Positions 1 through 8,088 of a stretch of DNA of 25,559 bases are shown piece by piece. The DNA is from an uncultured Clostridia bacterium. GTDB lineage: Bacteria > Bacillota > Clostridia > Oscillospirales > Ruminococcaceae. The stretch spans positions 1 to 25,559 of the forward strand of contig CAMNBY010000155.1 in the NCBI GenBank assembly GCA_946533615.1, in the 5' to 3' direction. The position numbers and the translations under genes are program-made. Within the stretch, counting starts at the first letter, position 1, and each line of letters begins with the position of its first letter. The notes under the pieces were generated by a model. That model ran no database searches and was not told the DNA's origin. It saw nothing but the letters and a program-made list of their open reading frames with translations.

Positions 1-439
1 GGCTGCCTCTGTCTTTATATCCGCCGCCTGCGGAGATCTGTGCATCTGCTGTCTGCTCGCGTGCCTCAAGCAGAGCGAGCCTGCTCTTGGCGGTGTTCAG
101 CTCCCGCACTATCTTGTCGTGCAGCTCGACGGCGTTGTCGCGGGTCTGGCGAATGTTATCAAACCGCGTCCGCGCTCCCCGCAGCTTTTCGTCAACGGCT
201 GCCTTCTCTTTAAGGAACACCCGAGCGTCTTCGGTGTTTTCGGCCGCGATCGCCTTTTTGGCGTAGGCCTCAAGCTCTCGCGACTGCGCTGTGTACTGCG
301 CCACCGAGGGCTCCAGCCGCTGCACCTGAGAGTTCAGCTCGCCGACCTGCTCGCGTACCTTCGAGAGCTTTATCGCCAGCTCGCTGAGCTGCTGCACGAT
401 CTCGTCCTTTTCGTTTTTCTTCTTGTCAAAGAGCCCCAT
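1..439 (-). CDS. PspA/IM30-family coiled-coil protein (3' end beyond window)
   Basis: The reading frame is open from the ATG at 439 to the window edge (about 146 codons), so the C-terminus is missing. The product starts MGLFDKKK and then is almost entirely charged alpha-helix with heptad-like spacing. The segment AKKAIAAENTEDARVFLKEK followed by a long helix resembles the central part of PspA/IM30 proteins, which bind and stabilise the inner face of the membrane as oligomers. The ribosome site AGAGG lies just upstream. It follows the TPM-domain gene by 54 bp on the same strand with no terminator between, so the two are probably co-transcribed. Family membership is judged by eye from the pattern and start; a generic coiled-coil protein is the alternative. 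Confidence 0.68.
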   Translation of the reverse strand, partial: MGLFDKKKNEKDEIVQQLSELAIKLSKVREQVGELNSQVQRLEPSVAQYTAQSRELEAYAKKAIAAENTEDARVFLKEKAAVDEKLRGARTRFDNIRQTRDNAVELHDKIVRELNTAKSRLALLEAREQTADAQISAGGGYKDRGS

Positions 440-493
440 AACAGCACCTCTTTTCGATCTGCGGTCAAGGCTTCACCTGCGGCGACAGCGCGG

Positions 494-1636
494 TCACTTG
501 TCGTACTTCGCTTTCAGGTCGTCCACCGCCGAGTTTGAATATCCCGAGCCGTAGCTGTTGTAGCCCTCGGGATATACCACCGATTCCATTGTGTCGGACG
601 GGGTGGTGCTGCTGCCCGAGTATCCCGAATTGTAGCCGCCCGTGGAGTATCCTCCCGTGCTGCCGCCCGAGGAATAGGCTGTCTCGCCGAACTCGTGCAG
701 GTCGGAGTTCAGTATGTCCTGAGCCTTCTTCATCTCGTCGAGCTTCTGCTTCTTTTTCTTCTTCCACCATCTGAAAAGTATTATCAGCACGACGATGATA
801 AGAATGAAGATCAGCGCGATCCAGCCGTAGCTCGGCGTCTTGCGCATTATCCTGTCTGCGGATTCCGAGAACACCTTCGAGAAATACTGGTTCTCGTCAT
901 AGTCGGAGTAGTAGTAGCTTTCGAGGTAATCCAGCATTATCGTGCGGGCTTCCTCGTCGATGACCGCCATGGCCTCCTGCCCAACGCAGATGGCGACCTG
1001 CGGCGTTTCGTTCTTCTCGCAGAAGAGCACCAGAACGTGCGCGTCGTCCTCGATGTACTTGTCGTAAAGCGCGTTCGAGTATTTCTCGAGCGACCCGTAC
1101 TCCGAGCCGTCGTTGCCCGTGATTATCAGCATCGGGTAAACGCCCGTTTCCTTGTAGAAGTGAGCCATTCCCGTATCAAGCGTCTTCTGGTTCGTTATCC
1201 AGCCAAGCTCGTCATAGCAGTAGTCGGTCTCCTTGAGGGTGGTGGCTTGAAGCTTTTCACGATCCACCGTGGACTTGGTGATCGAGCCGCCATTGCCTGC
1301 GCTGGAGCTTGTGCTTGGCGCTAAGATAACGATTATCAGTATGATTATCGCCACCCACTTGATAGCGTGGAAGGCCGAGGACACATTGTTGCTGTAGCCG
1401 CCCGAATAGCCGCCGCTGTAGCGCGAGCCGCCGAAGTAGTAGAACTTGGGGCCGCTGTTATATCTGTAATACGAATGGTGAGGGTGGTAGGAGGAGTGAT
1501 AGCTGCTCCTGCCCGAACTGCCGAAACCGCTCCTGTGCGAAGAGCTGCCGAAGGAACGGGAGGAGAAACCTCTCGATCCGCCGAAGCTGCCCCCGCGGGA
1601 GCCGCCTCCACCGCCGCCGCGTCCTGCTCTGCCCAT
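494..1636 (-). CDS. TPM-domain membrane protein with Gly/Ser/Arg-rich N-terminus
   Basis: The 380-residue product has five visible parts. Residues 1-85 are low complexity, rich in Gly, Ser, Arg and Tyr. A membrane segment follows at about 92-107. A globular region at about 125-265 matches the TPM (Psb32/YgcG-like) pattern, including WITNQ, a PMLIITG strand and an HVLVLF strand. A second membrane helix lies at 272-290, followed by a Lys-rich stop-transfer stretch, and the tail is rich in Gly, Tyr and Ser. The two helices place the TPM domain outside the cell if both termini are cytoplasmic. The ATG at 1636 has AAGGAGG at good spacing. TPM proteins are variously linked to membrane-protein maintenance; the exact activity here is unknown. 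The neighbour is a PspA-like gene. Confidence 0.72.
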   Translation of the reverse strand: MGRAGRGGGGGGSRGGSFGGSRGFSSRSFGSSSHRSGFGSSGRSSYHSSYHPHHSYYRYNSGPKFYYFGGSRYSGGYSGGYSNNVSSAFHAIKWVAIIILIIVILAPSTSSSAGNGGSITKSTVDREKLQATTLKETDYCYDELGWITNQKTLDTGMAHFYKETGVYPMLIITGNDGSEYGSLEKYSNALYDKYIEDDAHVLVLFCEKNETPQVAICVGQEAMAVIDEEARTIMLDYLESYYYSDYDENQYFSKVFSESADRIMRKTPSYGWIALIFILIIVVLIILFRWWKKKKKQKLDEMKKAQDILNSDLHEFGETAYSSGGSTGGYSTGGYNSGYSGSSTTPSDTMESVVYPEGYNSYGSGYSNSAVDDLKAKYDK

Positions 1637-1680
1637 TACGCTGCCTCCTTTTCAGAACAAAAGTACAATTATACAGACTA

Positions 1681-1709
1681 ATTATACTACAAATGGTCAA
1701 TTATGTCAA
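1681..1709 (-). promoter_or_regulatory. Consensus sigma-A promoter for the TPM/PspA-like pair
   Basis: On the minus strand TTGACA (1709-1704) and TATAAT (1686-1681) are both perfect consensus hexamers separated by 17 bp. The gene start is 45 bp downstream. Confidence 0.85.
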
Positions 1710-1711
1710 GG

Positions 1712-1730
1712 ACTTTGCGCAGCGCAAAGT
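1712..1730. promoter_or_regulatory. Perfect 19-bp palindrome between divergent promoters, possible operator
   Basis: ACTTTGCGC, a central A, then GCGCAAAGT form a perfect 9-bp inverted repeat. It ends 3 bp upstream of the minus-strand -35 box and 14 bp before the plus-strand -35 box. The position fits a binding site for a dimeric regulator acting on both promoters. There is no T-run, so it is not a terminator. The cognate regulator is unknown. Confidence 0.5.
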
Positions 1731-1744
1731 GCAGCAAAAACCTC

Positions 1745-1773
1745 TTTACATTTCCCGCCGAATATGCTACAAT
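1745..1773 (+). promoter_or_regulatory. Sigma-A-like promoter for the yfhO-like gene
   Basis: TTTACA (1745-1750), a 17-bp spacer and TACAAT (1768-1773) precede the ATG at 1826. A perfect TATAAT at 1773-1778 overlaps but would need a 22-bp spacer, so the first pairing is preferred. Confidence 0.6.
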
Positions 1774-1825
1774 ATAATGTGGTGCAGTCTCGGCTGCAAA
1801 AACTTTCCGATATGAGGACTATAAC

Positions 1826-4240
1826 ATGACTGAAAAACCAGGATTTCTGAAACGCATATCTCTGCCGAAGGGCGAGCTCTACGGCAAGCTGTTCGCCATC
1901 GCCTTTTTCGGCATGATGGTCGGCTTTATACCGTCAATGATCTATAATAAAGGCATCTTCCTGTATTACGGAGATTTCAACTCCCAGCAGATGATGTTCT
2001 ACTATCACGCCAACGAGGCAGTAAGAGAGGGCGCCCTCGGCTGGGACTGGGGCACCGACCTCGGCGCTAACTTCATCAGCTCCTATTCCTTCTACCTGCT
2101 GGGAAGCCCCTTCTTCTGGCTGACGACGATCTTCCCGCTGAAGGCCGTGGCCTACCTGATGCCCTGGCTGCTTGCGCTTAAAACAGCGACCGCTGCCGTC
2201 ACAGCCTATGCCTACGCCCGCAGGTTCGTCAGGAGCCCAGAGGCCGCATTTATTTGCGGTATGCTCTACGCCTTCTCGGGCTTCCAGACCTATAACGTGT
2301 TCTTCAACCACTTCCATGACGTCACCGCCTTCTTCCCGCTGCTGCTCCTGAGCTTCGAGATGGTGACCCAGGACAACAGGAAGGGACCGATGGCGCTCAT
2401 CATCGGCCTGCTCGGTACCATCAGCTACTTCTTCCTCGTCTGCGAGTTCGTGTTCATGCTGATCTATTTCTTTATCCGCTGCACGGACAAGCATTTCAAA
2501 ATGGATTTCAAGATCTTCCTGCACCTCGTAATAGAATGTGTGCTGGGCGGAATGCTGGCCTGCGCAATGCTGCTGCCCGCGATCATGGATACGATCTACA
2601 ATCCCCGTGTCGCCCGCTATCTCTACGGCCTCGATATGGTCGTGTACGCTGAGAACGTCCGCATACCGCGCATCTTCCAGGCGTTCTTCATGCTCTCGGA
2701 TATGCCCGCAAGAGTTAATATCCTGAACGCCGACAAGGGGCGCTGGGCGTCGCTGGCGGGCTATCTGCCGATGTTCTCGATGTGCGGCGTCATCGCCTTT
2801 ATGAGAGCGCACAAGAAGCAGTGGCAGAACAAGATCATCATGGTCTGCCTTGTGATGGCCTGCGTGCCTGTGCTCAACTCCGCGTTTATCCTGTTCAACA
2901 GCAGCTATTACACCCGCTGGTTCTATATGCCCATACTCATCATGTGCCTCATGACCGCTCAGGTCATCGACGAGGACGCAAGGCTGCTGCGGCTGGGCTT
3001 TATTCCCTGTGCGGCTGCCGCCGCGGTTTTCGTCGGCATCGGCCTGCTGCCGAAGCAGAAGGACGGCAAGACCCTCTACGGCCTTGTGCCCCAGTATCCC
3101 GAGCTCTATTACGTCCAGGGACTTGTCACGGGCGTGATGGTCGTGATGCTCTTCTTTGCGGTCTACAAGATCGCGTGGGACAAGGAGGCAGGCAAGAAGA
3201 TACTCTGCGTTATGACCTCCGCAGCCTGCGTTGTCTGCATGGCTTCTTCGGTCATCTACGGCGTGGTGCAGGGCGACCTGAACCCCGACTATATCGACCG
3301 CTGCATCAACGGCTCCGACAACCTTGACATGGCCAAGCTTGACGGCGATATGTCAGGGCTGGATAACACCTTCTACCGCATCGACACCTCGAAGAACGTC
3401 GATAACTGGTGTATGTACTGGGATCTTAAGTCCATGCGTGCCTTCCAGAGCGTCGTGCCCGTGTCTCTTATGGAGTTCTATACCGAGATCGGCCAGACCC
3501 GTGACGTTGCGTCAAGAATGGAAACAAATCTCTACCCCCTCCGCGGGCTCTTCTCCGTCAAGTATTATTTCAGCGAGCTGAACAACGACCAGCTTGCAGG
3601 CAAGGCAAAGATCACCCACAACAAGACCCTCTCCCAGATGACCGACTTCGAGTGGGTCGATATGCAGAACGGCTTCAATATCTTTGAGAACAAGAACTTC
3701 GTGCCGATGGGCTTCGCCTTCGACGAGTACATCACCGACGACGACATCAAGAAGGCCGCCGAGGTGGACAAGACCATACTGCTGATGCAGGCGCTTGTCC
3801 TCGATCAGGATCAGCAGATCAAGTACAGCGACATCGTCACCAAGGGCGAGTACACCACTCAGGAGATCTCCAAGAAGCTCTACGACAGTGCCTGCGAGGA
3901 AAAACGCGCCCACTCCTGCTATTACTTCAAGGAGGATTCCTACGGCTTCGACGCCAAGATCAAGCTTGAAAAGGATATGCTCGTCTTCTTCTCCGTTCCC
4001 TACGAGCGGGGCTGGACTGCCGAGGTAAACGGCGAGGCCGTTGATGTTGAAAAGGTGGATTACGGCTTTATGGCGGTCCGCGTACCTGCGGGCGACAGCA
4101 CCATCACCTTCCACTATCAGACCCCCGGCCTTGTGGCAGGCAGGATCATATCCATCGTCGGCCTGCTGGCCTTTGCGGGCTATGTCGGCTACGCCTATGT
4201 TGATCTGGACAAGCTGAAAAAGCGCAAAAAAGAAAAATAA
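1826..4240 (+). CDS. yfhO: YfhO-family polytopic membrane protein (GT-C-like)
   Basis: The 804-residue protein has a short basic cytoplasmic start and then many hydrophobic segments through about residue 480. A soluble region follows, and one last helix lies near the C-terminus before a Lys-rich end. The late stretch VPYERGWTAEVNGE followed by VPAGDSTITFHY is the typical C-terminal beta-rich module of YfhO proteins, just before the final helix. Members have a GT-C glycosyltransferase-like fold, and characterised relatives in Bacillus and Listeria are involved in glycosylating lipoteichoic acid. That role is transferred from the family, not shown here. The start has AGGA seven bases upstream. 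The NUDIX gene begins 15 bp after the stop. Confidence 0.85.
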   Translation: MTEKPGFLKRISLPKGELYGKLFAIAFFGMMVGFIPSMIYNKGIFLYYGDFNSQQMMFYYHANEAVREGALGWDWGTDLGANFISSYSFYLLGSPFFWLTTIFPLKAVAYLMPWLLALKTATAAVTAYAYARRFVRSPEAAFICGMLYAFSGFQTYNVFFNHFHDVTAFFPLLLLSFEMVTQDNRKGPMALIIGLLGTISYFFLVCEFVFMLIYFFIRCTDKHFKMDFKIFLHLVIECVLGGMLACAMLLPAIMDTIYNPRVARYLYGLDMVVYAENVRIPRIFQAFFMLSDMPARVNILNADKGRWASLAGYLPMFSMCGVIAFMRAHKKQWQNKIIMVCLVMACVPVLNSAFILFNSSYYTRWFYMPILIMCLMTAQVIDEDARLLRLGFIPCAAAAAVFVGIGLLPKQKDGKTLYGLVPQYPELYYVQGLVTGVMVVMLFFAVYKIAWDKEAGKKILCVMTSAACVVCMASSVIYGVVQGDLNPDYIDRCINGSDNLDMAKLDGDMSGLDNTFYRIDTSKNVDNWCMYWDLKSMRAFQSVVPVSLMEFYTEIGQTRDVASRMETNLYPLRGLFSVKYYFSELNNDQLAGKAKITHNKTLSQMTDFEWVDMQNGFNIFENKNFVPMGFAFDEYITDDDIKKAAEVDKTILLMQALVLDQDQQIKYSDIVTKGEYTTQEISKKLYDSACEEKRAHSCYYFKEDSYGFDAKIKLEKDMLVFFSVPYERGWTAEVNGEAVDVEKVDYGFMAVRVPAGDSTITFHYQTPGLVAGRIISIVGLLAFAGYVGYAYVDLDKLKKRKKEK

Positions 4241-4255
4241 GAAAGAGGTATAAAT

Positions 4256-4810
4256 ATGCATCAGACAGCCGAACATCTTGAGGAGAGGACTCTCTCCAGC
4301 GAGCAGAAGTTTGACGGGATAGTCGTAAAGCTCTTCGTTGACGAGGTTGAGCTCGAGGACGGCAGAGCAGCCACCAGAGAGCTTATCAAGCACCCGGGCG
4401 GTGTCTGCGTCGTGCCCGTTGACGACGAGGGGAATATCTATATGGTCAAGCAGTTCCGCTATCCGTTCAGGACAGTCCTCACCGAGATACCTGCGGGAAA
4501 GCTCGAATACGGCGAGGATCACAGGCAGTGCGGCCTGCGCGAGCTCAAAGAGGAGATTGGCGCCGTGCCCGACAGCTTCGACTATCTCGGCTGCCTCTAT
4601 CCCACGGTTGCCTACGACACCGAGATAATCCATATGTACCTTGCCAGAGGCCTGCATTTCGGCGAGCAGCATCTTGACATGGACGAGTTCATCGACGTCG
4701 TCAAGCTGCCCTTTGCCGAGGCTCTGCAAATGGTATATGACAACCGCCTCCCCGACGCCAAGACACAGCTGGCGATCCTGAAGGCGGCAGCGCTCCTTAA
4801 CAAGGCGTAA
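4256..4810 (+). CDS. NUDIX hydrolase, ADP-ribose pyrophosphatase type
   Basis: The product is 184 residues. The Nudix box G-x5-E-x7-REL-x-EE-x-G is exact at residues 81-102, with the magnesium-binding glutamates in RELKEE. The N-terminal strands and the VKQFRYP stretch just before the box are typical of the NudF/ADP-ribose pyrophosphatase group, which hydrolyses ADP-ribose to AMP and ribose 5-phosphate. Substrate choice is inferred from that resemblance. It follows yfhO by 15 bp, has a GAAAGAGGT ribosome site, and precedes copA by 44 bp, so it is likely in the same transcript. No functional link to its neighbours is evident. Confidence 0.88.
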   Translation: MHQTAEHLEERTLSSEQKFDGIVVKLFVDEVELEDGRAATRELIKHPGGVCVVPVDDEGNIYMVKQFRYPFRTVLTEIPAGKLEYGEDHRQCGLRELKEEIGAVPDSFDYLGCLYPTVAYDTEIIHMYLARGLHFGEQHLDMDEFIDVVKLPFAEALQMVYDNRLPDAKTQLAILKAAALLNKA

Positions 4811-4854
4811 GCCCGAGCGCCGTACTGCCATTGCAAAATAGAAGGGATGAAACA

Positions 4855-7380
4855 ATGGCGATCAAGCAATACAATGTCACAGGCATGACCTGCGCTGCGT
4901 GCAGCGCAAGGGTCGAAAAGGCGGTCAGAGGCGTTCCCGGCGTGGACAGCTGCGCCGTCAGCCTGCTCACGAACTCTATGGGAGTCACGGGCAGCGCCAG
5001 CCCTGAGGCCGTTATCGCCGCAGTTGAAAAAGCCGGCTACGGAGCAAGCGAAAAGGGCAGGGAAGCCCGTACCGACACAGGCCTCGAGGACAGAGAAACT
5101 CCAAGGCTCGTGCGCAGGCTCGTTTCCTCTGCCCTTTTCCTGCTGGCGCTGATGTATGTGTCTATGGGTCACGGAATGTGGGGCTGGCCCCTGCCGAAAG
5201 CCCTTAGCGGCAACCCTCTCGCCATGGCTCTGACACAGCTGCTGCTCTGCGGGACAGTGATGATAATAAACGGCCGCTTCTTTGTCAGCGGCTTCAGGAG
5301 CATGGCCTCCCGAGCCCCGAACATGGACGCCCTTGTGGCTCTCGGGTCGGGGGTCTCGTTTTTGTGGAGCGTCGCGCTGACCTTTATGATGACCGCCGCC
5401 GTCCAGTCCGGCGACCACGGCAGGGCTCACGAGCTGCTGCACGGGCTCTACTTCGAGTCTGCGGCAATGATACTCACCCTGATAACTGTCGGCAAGCTGC
5501 TCGAGGCGCGTTCCAAGGGCAGGACGACCGACGCCCTCAAAAGCCTGATGAGCCTTGCGCCTGCCACCGCCGTGATCGTCACTGACGAGGGCGAGGAAGA
5601 AGTTCCGATCGAGCAGGTCAAGCTGGGCGATGTCTTTGTGCTCCGCCCGGGAGCCTCCGTCCCCGTGGACGGGATCATACTTGAAGGCTCGGGCGCCGTT
5701 GACGAGTCTTCTCTTACGGGCGAGAGCGTCCCGGTGGACAAGCAGGCGGGAGATAAGGTCTCCGCAGCCACGGTCAACCGCTCGGGATACCTGAAATGTC
5801 AGGCCACGCGCGTCGGCGAGGACACCACCCTCTCACAGATAATAAAAATGGTAAGCGACGCCGCAGCCACCAAGGCGCCTATCGCCAAGACCGCCGACAG
5901 GGTCTCGGGCATCTTCGTGCCTGTGGTCATCGGGATAGCCGTTATCACCACGGTCATCTGGCTGCTGGTGGGACAGGAGCCGGGCTATGCCCTTGCAAGA
6001 GGCATCTCCGTGCTGGTGATAAGCTGTCCCTGTGCTCTCGGGCTCGCAACGCCCGTGGCGATCATGGTCGGCAGCGGTGTCGGCGCCAGAAACGGCATAC
6101 TTTTCAAGACCGCAGCCTCTCTTGAGGAAACGGGCAGGCTCCGCATAGCAGCCATCGACAAGACAGGCACAATAACCAGCGGCGCTCCCGCCGTGACCGA
6201 CATCGTCCCGGCAGAGGGGCTGACCGAGCAGCAGCTGCTTCGGGCGGCCTTTTCGCTCGAGAGAAAAAGCGAGCACCCCCTTGCCTCGGCAATAGTCCGT
6301 TATGCCGAAGCTCAGGGCGCCGAGGCCTTTGAGGTCACGGCCTTTGAGGCGCTGGCCGGCAGCGGCGTCCGTGCGGAGCATAATGGCGCCACCCTTCTCG
6401 GCGGCAGCGTCGAGTCGGTGATGAAGCAGCTCGGTACGGACAGCGCTGCCCTCTCAGAGCAGGCCTTGACCCTTGCCGAGCAGGGCAAGACGCCAATGCT
6501 CTTCGCCGAGAACGGCCGCGCCCTCGGCCTTATCGCCGTTGCTGACGAGATCAGGCCGGACAGCCGCAGGGCCGTCGGGGAGCTCAAGGAAATGGGCATA
6601 CACGTCGTGATGCTCACGGGCGACAACGAACGCACAGCCCGTGCTGTCGGCGCCCTTGCCGGCGTTGACGAGGTAGTGGCAGGCGTTCTCCCCGAGGGAA
6701 AGGAAAGCGTTGTCCGCCGCCTCTCAAAGCAGGGCAGGACAGCCATGATCGGCGACGGCATAAACGATGCCCCCGCCCTGACCAGAGCCGACGTCGGGAT
6801 AGCCGTCGGCGCAGGCACGGACGTTGCCATCGACGCCGCAGACGTTGTCCTGATGAAGAGCAGCCTGCTTGACGCAGCAGCTGCCGTAAGGCTCAGCCGC
6901 TTCGTCCTGCGGAATATCCACGAGAACCTGTTCTGGGCGTTTTTCTATAACGTCATCGGTATCCCGCTGGCTGCGGGAGCCTATATAAAGCTGTTCGGGT
7001 GGGAGCTCTCGCCGATGTTCGGCGCCGCAGCCATGAGCCTTTCAAGCTTCTGCGTGGTCACGAACGCGCTCAGGCTGAACCTGAAAAACATCCGCGACCC
7101 GAAGCGCGACAAGCCCCCGAAGGATGCTGTCCGCGGGGTGCTGCTCACGTCAGGCGACGGCTCCGCGGAAACAAAAAAGACCCTTCGCGTGAAGGGCATG
7201 ATGTGCGAGCACTGCGTTGCTGCCGTGACTCAGGCATTAGAGGGCATAGACGGCGTCAGCGCGAGTGTTTCCCTCGAGGACAAGACCGCAAGCCTGACCA
7301 TTTCGCGTGACGTCCCTGACAGCGAGCTCATCGCCGCAGTTACGGAAGCGGGTTACAAGGCGAAGGTCATTCAGAGGTGA
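4855..7380 (+). CDS. copA: Cu(I)-exporting P1B-type ATPase with HMA domains at both ends
   Basis: The 841-residue product has an N-terminal heavy-metal domain with GMTCAAC (Cys13, Cys16). P-ATPase signatures follow in order: TGES (288-291), the membrane CPC motif (391-393), the phosphorylated DKTGT (Asp435), the SEHP loop (His474-Pro475) and GDGINDAP (from 633). YN in the seventh and MSLSS in the eighth membrane segment are the Cu(I)-binding signatures of CopA. A second heavy-metal domain with MCEHC (Cys784, Cys787) ends the protein. The enzyme expels Cu(I) at the cost of ATP. The ATG at 4855 is preferred over an in-frame TTG at 4831 because GAAGGG lies eight bases upstream. No copY/csoR regulator or copper chaperone gene is adjacent. 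Confidence 0.95.
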   Translation: MAIKQYNVTGMTCAACSARVEKAVRGVPGVDSCAVSLLTNSMGVTGSASPEAVIAAVEKAGYGASEKGREARTDTGLEDRETPRLVRRLVSSALFLLALMYVSMGHGMWGWPLPKALSGNPLAMALTQLLLCGTVMIINGRFFVSGFRSMASRAPNMDALVALGSGVSFLWSVALTFMMTAAVQSGDHGRAHELLHGLYFESAAMILTLITVGKLLEARSKGRTTDALKSLMSLAPATAVIVTDEGEEEVPIEQVKLGDVFVLRPGASVPVDGIILEGSGAVDESSLTGESVPVDKQAGDKVSAATVNRSGYLKCQATRVGEDTTLSQIIKMVSDAAATKAPIAKTADRVSGIFVPVVIGIAVITTVIWLLVGQEPGYALARGISVLVISCPCALGLATPVAIMVGSGVGARNGILFKTAASLEETGRLRIAAIDKTGTITSGAPAVTDIVPAEGLTEQQLLRAAFSLERKSEHPLASAIVRYAEAQGAEAFEVTAFEALAGSGVRAEHNGATLLGGSVESVMKQLGTDSAALSEQALTLAEQGKTPMLFAENGRALGLIAVADEIRPDSRRAVGELKEMGIHVVMLTGDNERTARAVGALAGVDEVVAGVLPEGKESVVRRLSKQGRTAMIGDGINDAPALTRADVGIAVGAGTDVAIDAADVVLMKSSLLDAAAAVRLSRFVLRNIHENLFWAFFYNVIGIPLAAGAYIKLFGWELSPMFGAAAMSLSSFCVVTNALRLNLKNIRDPKRDKPPKDAVRGVLLTSGDGSAETKKTLRVKGMMCEHCVAAVTQALEGIDGVSASVSLEDKTASLTISRDVPDSELIAAVTEAGYKAKVIQR

Positions 7381-7385
7381 GACAG

Positions 7386-8042
7386 TTGAGCAAAACAGAC
7401 ATTTACTCCTTTAAGGGCTATATATTCGACCTTGACGGGACGCTTGTGGAAAGCGCCCACGTCTGGAACAGGGTGGACGAGGTCTTTCTTGCAAGAAGGG
7501 GCTTCGGGGTTCCCGAGGATTATTGCAGGGCGCTCGCGGCTATGGATTTCAACATGGCTGCCGTTTACACAAAGGAGCGCTTCTCGCTGCCCGACAGCCT
7601 TGAGAGCATAAAGGACGAGTGGTTCAGTCTCGCTCTTGACGAATACGCCCACCGCATACGCACAAAACCCCACGCCGACCGTTTCGTCAGAAGCCTGAAG
7701 CAGCAGGGAAAGAAGATCGCCCTTGCGACGGCCTCGAACGTGGTGCTGTATTCGGCGGTGCTAAAAAACAACGGCATCTACGATTGCTTCGATGCTTTTA
7801 TTTCCACCGAGGAGGCGCCCAGGGGCAAAGGCTTTCCCGACGTTTACGAGCTGGCAGCAGAGCGCCTCGGCCTTGATGCCTCCGTTTGCATCGTATTTGA
7901 GGACATTATAGAAGCAGTTCGCGGAGCCAACAGCGGCGGCTTCACCACAGCAGCCGTTCTCGGCGGAAGCTATCCCGAGGACGAAGCCGCCATGCTGCAG
8001 GAGGCTGACATATCCTTCAAAGATTACAATGAGTTACATTGA
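7386..8042 (+). CDS. HAD-superfamily hydrolase, beta-phosphoglucomutase-like
   Basis: The product is about 218 residues. Motif I is FDLDGT, with nucleophile Asp15 and acid/base Asp17. Motif II is ATAS (Ser117), motif III Lys is in PRGKGFPD (148), and motif IV acidic residues are in FEDIIEA. A helical cap lies between motifs I and II, as in subfamily I phosphatases and beta-phosphoglucomutases. A TTG at 7386 is preferred as start because AGAGGTGA sits six bases upstream; a GTG at 7377 overlapping the copA stop is the alternative and would add three residues. The ribosome site lies inside the last codons of copA, which indicates translational coupling. The substrate is not predictable. Confidence 0.82.
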   Translation: MSKTDIYSFKGYIFDLDGTLVESAHVWNRVDEVFLARRGFGVPEDYCRALAAMDFNMAAVYTKERFSLPDSLESIKDEWFSLALDEYAHRIRTKPHADRFVRSLKQQGKKIALATASNVVLYSAVLKNNGIYDCFDAFISTEEAPRGKGFPDVYELAAERLGLDASVCIVFEDIIEAVRGANSGGFTTAAVLGGSYPEDEAAMLQEADISFKDYNELH

Positions 8043-8050
8043 GATAGAGA

Positions 8051-8080
8051 AAAGCCCACAGGCCTGTTCCTGTGGGCTTT
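8051..8080. terminator. Strong bidirectional intrinsic terminator between the HAD gene and alr
   Basis: A perfect 12-bp stem (AAAGCCCACAGG/CCTGTGGGCTTT) with a six-base loop. It is A-rich on the left and pyrimidine-rich on the right. It begins 8 bp after the HAD stop and lies 8 bp past the alr stop, so it can serve both convergent transcripts. Confidence 0.9.
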
Positions 8081-8088
8081 CTGCTTTC

